Positions 25,206-32,655 of a stretch of 64,000 nt of DNA are shown here, in pieces (position 1 is the first letter of the stretch; each line of letters opens with the position of its first letter). The translations under genes and the position numbers were made by a program. The notes under the pieces were generated by a model, which saw only the letters and a program-made list of their open reading frames with translations, did not search any database and was not told the DNA's origin. This DNA comes from an uncultured Roseburia sp. (lineage in GTDB: Bacteria > Bacillota > Clostridia > Lachnospirales > Lachnospiraceae), in assembly GCA_947567625.1 (NCBI GenBank), contig CANONN010000012.1:1-64000 (forward strand), given 5' to 3'.

Positions 25206-26540
25206 ATGGAGCAGATGAGTCTGTTTGACAACCGCGAGAGCGCGGCGCCGCTGGCGACGCGTCTTAGGCCGGCAACGCTGGACGAATATGTCGGACAGCA
25301 GCATTTGGTGGGGCAGGGCAAGATCCTGCGCCGCCTGATCGAGGAGGATCAGGTTTCCTCTATGATATTCTGGGGGCCGCCGGGCGTGGGCAAGACTACG
25401 CTCGCCCGGATTATCGCCAACAGGACCAAAGCCGAGTTCGTGGAGTTCAGTGCGGTCACGAGCGGCATCAAAGAGGTCAAAGAGGTCATGCAGAGAGCGG
25501 AGGGCAACCGGCGTTTGGGGATTAAGACGCTGCTCTTTGCCGACGAGATTCATCGTTTCAATAAGGCGCAGCAGGATGCGTTTCTGCCGTTTGTGGAAAA
25601 AGGCAGCATTATTTTGGTGGGGGCGACGACGGAGAATCCATCGTTTGAGATCAATTCCGCGCTCCTCTCGAGGTGCCGTGTTTTTATCTTAAAAGCGCTG
25701 GAGGAGAGCGATCTGACCGGGCTTTTGAGGAGAGCCGTCACAAGCGATAAGGGGCTTGGCAGTTATCGGGTCTCCATTGATGATACATACCTGTCGGCCA
25801 TTGCGCGATTTGCGAACGGCGACGCGCGCACCGCGCTCAATACGCTGGAGATGGCGGCATTTAACGGCAAGATGAATGAAAAGGGCGTCCTGTGTGTGGA
25901 CGAGGAGGTGCTCTCCCAGTGTTTAAACCGACGTTCTCTTCTCTATGACAAAAACGGGGAAGAGCACTATAATATGATTTCCGCTCTGCACAAGTCCATG
26001 CGCAACAGTGACCCGGATGCGGCGGTCTACTGGATGCAGCGGATGCTTGACGGCGGGGAGGACCCGCTCTATATCGCCAGGCGGCTGATACGTTTTGCTA
26101 GCGAGGATGTGGGAATGGCGGATTCGGGGGCGCTTTCGGTTGCGGTTGCCGTCTATCAGTCCTGTCATTTCCTGGGGATGCCCGAGTGCGACGTACATTT
26201 GGCGCACGCCGTTGTCTATCTGTCTATGGCTCCCAAATCAAATGCGCTCTACGCGGCCTGCGAGGAATGTAAGAGAGATATCAGGGAGCGCCCGGCGGAG
26301 CCGGTTCCCCTGTGGATTTGCAATGCGCCGACGGAACTGATGAAAAATCTCGACTACGGCAAGGGCTATATCTACGCGCATGACACGGAAGAAAAGATGG
26401 CGCGGATGAGATGCCTGCCCAAGGCTTTGGCGGGGCGAAGATACTACCGGCCCGGCGAAGCGGGCAGCGAGAAACAGGTAAAAGATAAATTGGAACAGAT
26501 CTTGCGGTGGAAAGAACAAAAGGTGGAGGAAGCACATTGA
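25206..26540 (+). CDS. rarA: Replication-associated recombination protein RarA (second paralogue)
   Basis: This 444-residue protein is the more canonical RarA of the window. It begins MSLFDN-like, then shows PLATRLRPATLDEYVGQQH, Walker A GPPGVGKTT, Walker B FADEIHRFNKAQQDAFLP, sensor 1 GATTENPSFE, and the C-terminal region with SEDVGMAD, MAPKSNALY and GKGYIYAHD. RarA is a tetrameric ATPase that acts on stalled forks and single-stranded DNA ends. The ATG at 25206 follows GAGGAGGGAGAG. The stop overlaps a TTG start of the next gene, so it heads an operon with a two-component system. Confidence 0.93.
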   Translation: MEQMSLFDNRESAAPLATRLRPATLDEYVGQQHLVGQGKILRRLIEEDQVSSMIFWGPPGVGKTTLARIIANRTKAEFVEFSAVTSGIKEVKEVMQRAEGNRRLGIKTLLFADEIHRFNKAQQDAFLPFVEKGSIILVGATTENPSFEINSALLSRCRVFILKALEESDLTGLLRRAVTSDKGLGSYRVSIDDTYLSAIARFANGDARTALNTLEMAAFNGKMNEKGVLCVDEEVLSQCLNRRSLLYDKNGEEHYNMISALHKSMRNSDPDAAVYWMQRMLDGGEDPLYIARRLIRFASEDVGMADSGALSVAVAVYQSCHFLGMPECDVHLAHAVVYLSMAPKSNALYAACEECKRDIRERPAEPVPLWICNAPTELMKNLDYGKGYIYAHDTEEKMARMRCLPKALAGRRYYRPGEAGSEKQVKDKLEQILRWKEQKVEEAH

Positions 26541-27673
26541 AATCTCTGATTGACAAAAGAGACTGGTCTGTTTGGATACTGCTTGTGCTCCTGTCGTGGG
26601 CTTGTTTTGACAGCGGTGTGTGGACTTCTTTTGACATTCGGGCGGCGCAGGCGAAGAGCGGGGAGGCGGACCGGCAGGTATATGACGGCTATCGGGAGTA
26701 TCAGGAGCGCTTGAATGCGGTCGAGGAACGCGGCGATATTTCGGAAAACGGATTTGTCACCGTGGAAAATCAGATCTTTGCGCTGGAGATGAAAGCATAC
26801 GGGACAGTATGGATGATTCCCGCGTTTGACGCCGCTTATCAACGTTTGGCCCTGTTTTTTGCGGACGAGAGCGGAAAGATCGTTTATCGGACCGAGCAGC
26901 TTGAGGTAAACCACAGGATAAAGGGGCAGCTAAAGCAGCCGGGGAAAGATGTCGCTGCGGTATCGTTTCGCGACTTAAACCGCGACGGCGCGCTGGATAT
27001 CATATTGATTGTCTCCTGCGTCAATGCGGGCGGCGAATACGCGGGGACGCCCTACAAGATTGGCGATGTTTTGTTTGCGGACGGTGTGGGCGGATTTTAC
27101 AGAGATTATCGCATATCGGACAAAATCAACCGCTTCGGCATGAACCAGAGTACGGAGGTGATTACGGCCTGCGTCAGGGACGCGCGCTCGACCGAATTTT
27201 TGTACACGGCGACAACCCTGAAAGAGCTTTTGCGGCAGGGATTTACGGTGTCCAAGGGGCAGAGCTATGAACGGACGTTTGAAAAACTCGGAAAGCTTAG
27301 AGTTGTTCCGGGCATTTATCGGATTTCCAACTATGATATCTTTATGATTTACCTTATCAACGAGCAGGGAAGTATCGTTTCCTGCTTACAGCCGATGGGG
27401 GATTATGAGAGCCTGTATGCGCTGCGTGGCATCAATTGCCGTGATATCGACGGCGACGGGTTAAAGGATATCGCCATTCTGGCGCGGTACAATTATGAAG
27501 ACGAAAACGGGGAATCGCTGACCGTGAGCGATTATGCGATCTATTATCAGAGAGTTGGCGGATTTGTGGCTGATACCTATGTGAAAGACAGTTACCGCTG
27601 CGGCGATGAGGATTCCATGGAGACGTTGATTGAGAGAGCGCGTGCATGTTGGGGGTGGAAAGCAGAAGAATGA
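26537..27673 (+). CDS. Membrane-anchored protein of unknown function with FG-GAP-like calcium loops
   Basis: This 378-residue protein has an N-terminal membrane or signal segment (about 10-28, SVWILLVLLSWACF) and an extracellular body. Two acidic loops, DLNRDGALD near 150 and DIDGDGLKD near 306, resemble calcium-binding loops of FG-GAP/VCBS repeat proteins. I do not recognise a named family. The probable start is TTG at 26537, overlapping the rarA stop as TTGA with GGTGGAGGA upstream. The stop overlaps the response regulator start as ATGA. Tight coupling to a sensor system suggests that it supplies or senses an envelope signal, but this is inference. Confidence 0.72.
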   Translation: MKSLIDKRDWSVWILLVLLSWACFDSGVWTSFDIRAAQAKSGEADRQVYDGYREYQERLNAVEERGDISENGFVTVENQIFALEMKAYGTVWMIPAFDAAYQRLALFFADESGKIVYRTEQLEVNHRIKGQLKQPGKDVAAVSFRDLNRDGALDIILIVSCVNAGGEYAGTPYKIGDVLFADGVGGFYRDYRISDKINRFGMNQSTEVITACVRDARSTEFLYTATTLKELLRQGFTVSKGQSYERTFEKLGKLRVVPGIYRISNYDIFMIYLINEQGSIVSCLQPMGDYESLYALRGINCRDIDGDGLKDIAILARYNYEDENGESLTVSDYAIYYQRVGGFVADTYVKDSYRCGDEDSMETLIERARACWGWKAEE

Positions 27674-28326
27674 TTAAGATACTGATTGTAGATGATGAGA
27701 GAGCGATATGCGATTTGATCGAGCTGAATCTGTCGGCCGCCGGTTACCAGTGCACCACGGTCTGTGACGGGTTAGAGGCGCTCGATTGCATCGAGGCGGA
27801 GGCTTACGATCTGATTTTGCTTGATATCATGCTGCCCGGGGCGAGCGGCTATGATATTATGGAGTACATACGCCCCCTTGGGATACCGGTTATATTTATC
27901 ACGGCCAAACATGAAGTAAAAGACCGCGTCAAGGGCCTCAAGCTGGGTGCGGACGACTATCTTGTGAAGCCCTTTGACGTGGTGGAGCTGATTGCCCGCG
28001 TTGAGGCCGTGCTGCGCCGCTATAATAAGGCGGAACAAAAGCTTGCGGCGGGCGATGTGACCGTGGATATCGAGGCGCGCAAAGTGACAAAAGCGGGTGC
28101 GGCGGTCGAACTTACCAACAAGGAGTTCGGCCTTTTGCTGCTGTTTATGAAAAATAAAAATGTGGCGCTGTTTCGTGAGACGCTGTATGAGAAGGTGTGG
28201 GAAGAAGAGTATTACGGGGACAGCCGCACGCTCGATCTGCATGTGCAGCGTCTGCGCAAAAAGCTGGGCTGGGAGCGGCAGCTGGTGGCGGTCTACAAGG
28301 TTGGATACCGCCTGGAGCTGTCGTAA
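27670..28326 (+). CDS. OmpR-family response regulator
   Basis: This 218-residue regulator has a receiver domain (1-115) with DDE at 8-10, the phospho-acceptor Asp52 (LLDIMLPG) and the conserved DDYLVKPFD. The C-terminal winged helix (about 125-217) shows LTNKEFGLLLLFMKNKN and the recognition part SRTLDLHVQRLRKKLG, typical of OmpR/PhoB proteins, which bind direct repeats spaced 11 bp. It starts inside the stop of the upstream gene (ATGA), and the kinase gene follows after 44 bases. A six-unit 11-bp repeat array at 30740 is a candidate target. Confidence 0.93.
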   Translation: MIKILIVDDERAICDLIELNLSAAGYQCTTVCDGLEALDCIEAEAYDLILLDIMLPGASGYDIMEYIRPLGIPVIFITAKHEVKDRVKGLKLGADDYLVKPFDVVELIARVEAVLRRYNKAEQKLAAGDVTVDIEARKVTKAGAAVELTNKEFGLLLLFMKNKNVALFRETLYEKVWEEEYYGDSRTLDLHVQRLRKKLGWERQLVAVYKVGYRLELS

Positions 28327-28370
28327 ATGAGGGGATAGCGTAGAAAACATGCGCAGAAATGAGGATTTTT

Positions 28371-29780
28371 ATGAAATTTTCATTTAAAATTTTACTCTGT
28401 ATGATGACGGTGATCGCGCTTGCATTGGGGTTTAGCGGCTATTATTTTGTCAATTATGTGTTTGAGACCTCTCTGGAGCGGGAGATCGGGCAGTCGCTCG
28501 ACGAGAGCAGCATCCTTGGCTTTGCGCTGGAGACGGCGGCGCTCAATGTGCCGACCAACTACAGCGCGCTGCCGGACAATACCATAGACGAGATTGCGGC
28601 CAACCTCGAGGCCAGCGGGCAGCAGAAACGGCTGCTGCGCATCTCGGATGAGCAGAAACAAATCCTGTATGTCAGCGACGGATTTCTCGAGGATAAGCAT
28701 CTGCTGGCGGAGACCGGCGCCGATGTAAAATCCTACCGCGTCGCCAGGGCAGGCGGGAAACATTATGTCCATGCGGTCACGGCGGTCAACGCGCGCAACC
28801 GTATCCTCTATCTGGAGACGATGCGGGACGTCTCGGAGGTTTTTACGGAGCGCACGATGGGGTTTTCTTTGTACCGCCGGGTGACGCTTCTTATGCTGCT
28901 TGTCGGTCTTTTGCTCATGTATGTCATGACCTCTTTTTTGACGAAACCGATGCGGATTTTGACGCGGGCGACAAAGCAGATGGCCGCCGGCGATTATGCC
29001 TATCGCGCCAATCAGGTCAGTCAGGATGAGCTCGGGGAATTGACGACGGATTTTAACGCGATGGCGGAGGCGTTGGAACGAAATGTCGGCGCTCTGGAAC
29101 GTGAGGTGGCGGCAAAAGAAGAATTCATGGGGGCGTTTGCCCATGAGTTAAAAACGCCGCTGACCGCGATCATCGGGTATGCGGATACGCTGCGCTCCCA
29201 GAGTATGGACGAAGAAAAGCAGCTGATGGCGGCAAATTATATTTATACGGAGGGAAAACGCTTAGAGGCGATGTCTCTGCGGCTTTTGGATATCATTGTG
29301 GCCGGCAGCCAGGAGGTCCATTTGCAGAGGATTGCGGCGGAATTGATTTTTGACTATCTAAAAGAGATGTTTTCGGGACGGACGGATGTGAAGATACAAT
29401 TTGCTTTTGACGCGGGCATCGTCTGCGCGGAGCCCAATCTGATTAAGACGGTGCTGGTCAATCTGATCGACAACGCCTGCAAGGCGTCCGAGCCCGGCGG
29501 CAGCATTGAAGTGGAGGGGCGCGCGGCAGAGGACGGTTATCAGTTTTCGGTCAGGGATTATGGGATTGGGATTCCCAGGGAGGAGCAGCAAAAGATCACC
29601 AAGGCATTTTATATGGTGGACAAATCCCGAGCCCGGCGCCAGAACGGCGCCGGCCTGGGCCTGGCGCTCTGCGCGGAAATTTTAAAGATACACGGCAGCG
29701 AGCTTGTGATAGAAAGCGAAGAAAAAAAGGGTTCCTGTTTTTGCTTCTTCTTAAAAGATAGAGCAGCCAAGTGTAATTAA
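28371..29780 (+). CDS. Sensor histidine kinase (HisKA/HATPase type)
   Basis: This 469-residue kinase pairs with the response regulator just upstream. It has two membrane segments (about 6-28 and 169-190) enclosing an extracellular sensor domain of 140 residues. A HAMP domain follows (190-243, TKPMRILTRATKQMAAGDY), then the phospho-acceptor His258 in FAHELKTPL, and the ATPase domain with N-box LVNLIDNACKA, G1 DYGIGIP and G2 GAGLGLALC. I prefer the ATG at 28371, with AGGA upstream, over one four codons earlier. The unknown exported protein at 29882 follows. The signal is unknown. Confidence 0.92.
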   Translation: MKFSFKILLCMMTVIALALGFSGYYFVNYVFETSLEREIGQSLDESSILGFALETAALNVPTNYSALPDNTIDEIAANLEASGQQKRLLRISDEQKQILYVSDGFLEDKHLLAETGADVKSYRVARAGGKHYVHAVTAVNARNRILYLETMRDVSEVFTERTMGFSLYRRVTLLMLLVGLLLMYVMTSFLTKPMRILTRATKQMAAGDYAYRANQVSQDELGELTTDFNAMAEALERNVGALEREVAAKEEFMGAFAHELKTPLTAIIGYADTLRSQSMDEEKQLMAANYIYTEGKRLEAMSLRLLDIIVAGSQEVHLQRIAAELIFDYLKEMFSGRTDVKIQFAFDAGIVCAEPNLIKTVLVNLIDNACKASEPGGSIEVEGRAAEDGYQFSVRDYGIGIPREEQQKITKAFYMVDKSRARRQNGAGLGLALCAEILKIHGSELVIESEEKKGSCFCFFLKDRAAKCN

Positions 29781-29881
29781 AAATTTGACAGGGGAAACGG
29801 TCTTTTCTTCCCGGGGAAAAACAGGGAATACAAGTCAACGCAAAAAGAAAGCGTTTGACGGTGGAAGGAATGGAGAGAACG

Positions 29882-30709
29882 ATGCGGCAGAAAACGAAAA
29901 TGGCGGCGATTGTGGCGTTGACAGTCTTAGCGGTTGTCCTGTCTGTCTGGGGACCGGAGGCTTTGGCCAAATATCAGGACCGCAGTCTCTTGAATCAAAC
30001 CTATACAAAGACAGCGACGCGGGCCGGGGAGGGCTATCTCTACAAGCTGAGCGTCGATGACAAGTTGTATCTGCTCGCCCGCTGTCTAAGCAGCCAGACG
30101 CTGCCGGAGAGTGAGCAGAGCGCCTTAACGCGCCAAGGCGGCAGCGGGCCCTATCAGGATTTGAAAGGCTCTTACACGTTTCTGGCAAACTACAGAAGCC
30201 CGTCGGAGAAAGAGATTACGGATGACGAGGTCTATGAGACGTGCAGCCGGGCAGTCGATGAGCTGGGAGACGCCGGGGTAATTCCGGGGGAGATCAGAGA
30301 GATCACGGCGGAGGCGTATGATGCCACGCTCTATTCCGCGATCGATATTTTAGAGCCGCGCAATAATATTGCGGTGTGGAAAGTGTCTCTCTCTGACAGC
30401 ACGGGAAACAGGAACAAGGAAAACTGCCTGATGGACGCCTATCTCGACGCGGAAGACGGCAAAATTTATGAGTTCTATGTCAGGACATCCCTGCTGTGGG
30501 AGGAGATCGACGTCGATGCGCTGATTGCCGCCTGGAGCAGTTATATGGGACTTTCGGAACCGGAGCCCTACGAATCCGAAAATCCCCTGTTGGAGGCAAC
30601 GCCCTACTACAAGAAATATGTGTTTGCGGCCACGGAGGACGAGCGGACGATCGTGACGGTCGGATTTTATGAGGGAATCAACGAATTATTTTTGAAAATA
30701 TCACGATGA
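29882..30709 (+). CDS. Exported protein of unknown function downstream of the sensor kinase
   Basis: This 275-residue protein has a signal-anchor or signal peptide (about 9-27, KMAAIVALTVLAVVLSVWG, then PEALA as a possible cleavage site). The rest is soluble, with a helical first half and a beta-rich second half (NIAVWKVSLSD, then LMDAYLDAEDGKIYEFYV). I do not recognise a family. I prefer the ATG at 29882 with GGAGAG before it; earlier starts at 29855 (TTG) and 29870 are possible. It lies 101 bases after the kinase gene in the same direction and may belong to the same regulon. Confidence 0.7.
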   Translation: MRQKTKMAAIVALTVLAVVLSVWGPEALAKYQDRSLLNQTYTKTATRAGEGYLYKLSVDDKLYLLARCLSSQTLPESEQSALTRQGGSGPYQDLKGSYTFLANYRSPSEKEITDDEVYETCSRAVDELGDAGVIPGEIREITAEAYDATLYSAIDILEPRNNIAVWKVSLSDSTGNRNKENCLMDAYLDAEDGKIYEFYVRTSLLWEEIDVDALIAAWSSYMGLSEPEPYESENPLLEATPYYKKYVFAATEDERTIVTVGFYEGINELFLKISR

Positions 30710-30711
30710 CG

Positions 30712-30742
30712 GTAACAGGGAAGCCGAAGGTTGAACCGATGA
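30712..30742 (+). repeat. Interspersed palindromic repeat, degenerate copy
   Basis: GTAACAGGGAAGCCGAAGG and the following TTGAACCGAT match the repeat family seen at 1281, 17742 and 23455, but the right arm has decayed. It abuts the 11-bp repeat array. Confidence 0.55.
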
Positions 30743-30816
30743 TGCAACTATGATGCAACTATGATGAGTTTTTGATGCAGATTTGATGGTTTTATGATGC
30801 AGCCAGTGTGTAATCT
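30740..30816 (+). promoter_or_regulatory. Six-fold 11-bp direct repeat array and -10 box before the amidase-deacetylase gene
   Basis: TGATG begins at 30740, 30751, 30762, 30773, 30784 and 30795, exactly 11 bp apart; four of the six read TGATGCA. Ten bases after the sixth TGATGC lies TAATCT (30811-30816), a fair -10 box, and no -35 box is visible. Direct repeats of about 7 bp with 11-bp period that replace the -35 element are the known architecture of PhoB/OmpR-type activator sites. Binding by the regulator at 27670 is inferred. Confidence 0.75.
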
Positions 30817-30850
30817 ATTTGTAGTAGAACAAAGCAGGAGGAAACACAGG

Positions 30851-32557
30851 ATGTACCAAGGAAAACCATTGTATCTAAACTACCATTATCAGTTGCATCA
30901 GAGGAAGAAGAGGAAACAGCAGCAGATGAGGCGCGTGTTGGCTATGGCCCTCGCGCTCGGTCTCGCCGTGCTGTTTCTATTTCCGTTTGGGCAGCCGCCG
31001 CAGGTGAGCGCATCGGCTGCGCCGGAACAGAGTGCGGCATCGTCGGCAGAGTGCGCACAGCAGCCGGGAGAACAAAATCCGGCACCGTCGGCAGAATGTG
31101 CACAGCAGCCAGGGAATCAGAATCCGGGGCTGTCGGCAGAGTATGCACAGCAGCCGGGGAATCAGAATCCGGGGCTGTCGGCAGAGTATGCACAGCAGCC
31201 GGGGAATCAGAATCCGGGGTTGTCGGCAGAGTATGCACAGCAGCCAGGGAATCAGAATCCGGGGATGGCCGCAGAGAGCGTGATGCCACCGGCGGAATCG
31301 GGAGCGTCCGATGTGTCGCAGGGTATGTTTGCGGCGGCTGGCTGCGAAGTGGGAGGCGAGGCGGACACGAGGGAGAACGCGGCGCTTGGCGAGACGCCTG
31401 AGAGTGACGGGACAGCGGAGGCGCCGCTGATTTTTATAGACGCCGGACACGGCGGCATGGACGAGGGATGTGCCCGCGGCACTGTGTGGGAGAAAGATAT
31501 CAATCTTGCGATCGCGCGGCGTGTGCAACAGGCGCTGGAACTTTTGCAGTACCGTGTGATGATGGCGCGGGAGGATGACACTTATATCGCCAAAGAAGAG
31601 CGCGTCAGAATGGCAAACGAGGCGCGTGCGTCGCTCTATGTGAGTATCCATCAAAATGCCGCGGACGACGCCGCCGCAAACGGCATCGAGGTCTGGTATG
31701 ACGAAGCAAACGGCGCGCGCGGCAGCAAGCGGCTGGCGCAGCTTGTCAGCCAGCAGACGCTGCTTTCTACCGGGGCGCAAAAGCGCGCGGTGCGCGGCGA
31801 CGCGGATTTTCACGTCACCGGAAGTACAAATATGCCCGCCTGCCTGATCGAGACCGGTTTTTTATCGCACCCGGCCGAGAGCCGAAAGCTTGCTTCCTTG
31901 GAGTATCAGGAGCAGCTTGCGGCTGGCATCGTGCAGGGTGTCGCTTACTACTTTCATCCCAAAACCATGTACCTGACATTTGACGACGGTCCTTCCAAGG
32001 AGAACACAGCGCGGGTATTGGATATATTGAAAGAGCAGGGAATCAAGGCCACTTTTTTCCTGGTCGGCGAAAATGTGGAAAAGCACCCGGATATGGCGCG
32101 GCGCATCGTCGCGGAGGGCCATGCGGTCGGGATACACTGTTACCGGCATGATTACGGGATGCTCTACGAGAGCGTGGACAGTTACATACAGGATTTTGAG
32201 AAAGCGCGCCGGATTGTCTATGAGGTTACGGGCGTGGATACGAAGCTGTTTCGGTTTCCGGGCGGCAGCGTCAATGACTTTAACCGAAAGACCGGAGAGG
32301 CGATTGCCCGGGAAATGACGAGGCGGGGGTATGTTTATTTTGACTGGAACGCCAGCCTGGAAGATGCTGTCAAAACATCGGAGCCGCAGGAATTGATTGC
32401 CAATGCCTTAAACTCCACGCTGGGGCGCAAAAAGGTGATTATGCTGGCGCATGATGTCGTCTATCACACCGGCGTATGCCTGGATGACCTGCTGGAGTGC
32501 TTTCCGGAGTATGAGATGAGGACGCTTGGGGAGGAGGTAGAACCGATCCGGTTTTAG
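30851..32557 (+). CDS. Muramoyl amidase fused to polysaccharide deacetylase
   Basis: This 568-residue protein appears to act on the cell wall with two catalytic domains. A membrane segment (about 27-46) after a basic start suggests export or anchoring. Residues 65-139 are five 15-residue repeats (SAEYAQQPGNQNPGL). An Amidase_3 domain (about 192-368) has DAGHGG with His200, Glu214, His267 and the catalytic Glu334 (LIETGF). A NodB deacetylase domain (about 372-560) has TFDDGPS with Asp378/Asp379 and the metal ligands His429 and His433. Together they could cut the stem peptide from the glycan and remove N-acetyl groups. AGGAGG precedes the ATG at 30851. Confidence 0.92.
   Translation: MYQGKPLYLNYHYQLHQRKKRKQQQMRRVLAMALALGLAVLFLFPFGQPPQVSASAAPEQSAASSAECAQQPGEQNPAPSAECAQQPGNQNPGLSAEYAQQPGNQNPGLSAEYAQQPGNQNPGLSAEYAQQPGNQNPGMAAESVMPPAESGASDVSQGMFAAAGCEVGGEADTRENAALGETPESDGTAEAPLIFIDAGHGGMDEGCARGTVWEKDINLAIARRVQQALELLQYRVMMAREDDTYIAKEERVRMANEARASLYVSIHQNAADDAAANGIEVWYDEANGARGSKRLAQLVSQQTLLSTGAQKRAVRGDADFHVTGSTNMPACLIETGFLSHPAESRKLASLEYQEQLAAGIVQGVAYYFHPKTMYLTFDDGPSKENTARVLDILKEQGIKATFFLVGENVEKHPDMARRIVAEGHAVGIHCYRHDYGMLYESVDSYIQDFEKARRIVYEVTGVDTKLFRFPGGSVNDFNRKTGEAIAREMTRRGYVYFDWNASLEDAVKTSEPQELIANALNSTLGRKKVIMLAHDVVYHTGVCLDDLLECFPEYEMRTLGEEVEPIRF
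31043..31267 (+). repeat. Five 45-bp tandem repeats in the amidase-deacetylase gene
   Basis: Five in-frame units of 15 codons encode a Pro/Gln/Asn-rich linker between the membrane anchor and the amidase domain. The last three units are almost identical in DNA, which points to recent expansion. A flexible spacer of this kind would let the enzyme reach across the wall. Confidence 0.92.
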
Positions 32558-32565
32558 ATTTGATC

Positions 32566-32594
32566 TTGAAATTTCATGGAATATGGTATATAGT
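32566..32594 (+). promoter_or_regulatory. Sigma-A promoter of ilvBN
   Basis: TTGAAA (32566-32571), a 17-bp spacer and TATAGT (32589-32594) form a good promoter. The leader to the ilvB ATG is only about 55 bases, too short for a T-box or a peptide attenuator. Confidence 0.75.
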
Positions 32595-32655
32595 CATTAA
32601 CAATAACCCTCGCGGAATGAAGTTACAGAAGCCAAAATGAATAAAGGAGGACGGC

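Noticed and set aside
30977-31813. 278-codon minus-strand frame across the 45-bp repeats
   Set aside because: It arises from the repeated codons of the amidase-deacetylase gene read backwards and has no independent support.
32595-32655. T-box or leucine-type attenuator before ilvB
   Set aside because: The leader is only about 60 bases and contains no stem pair, T-box sequence or leader peptide rich in Leu, Val or Ile.
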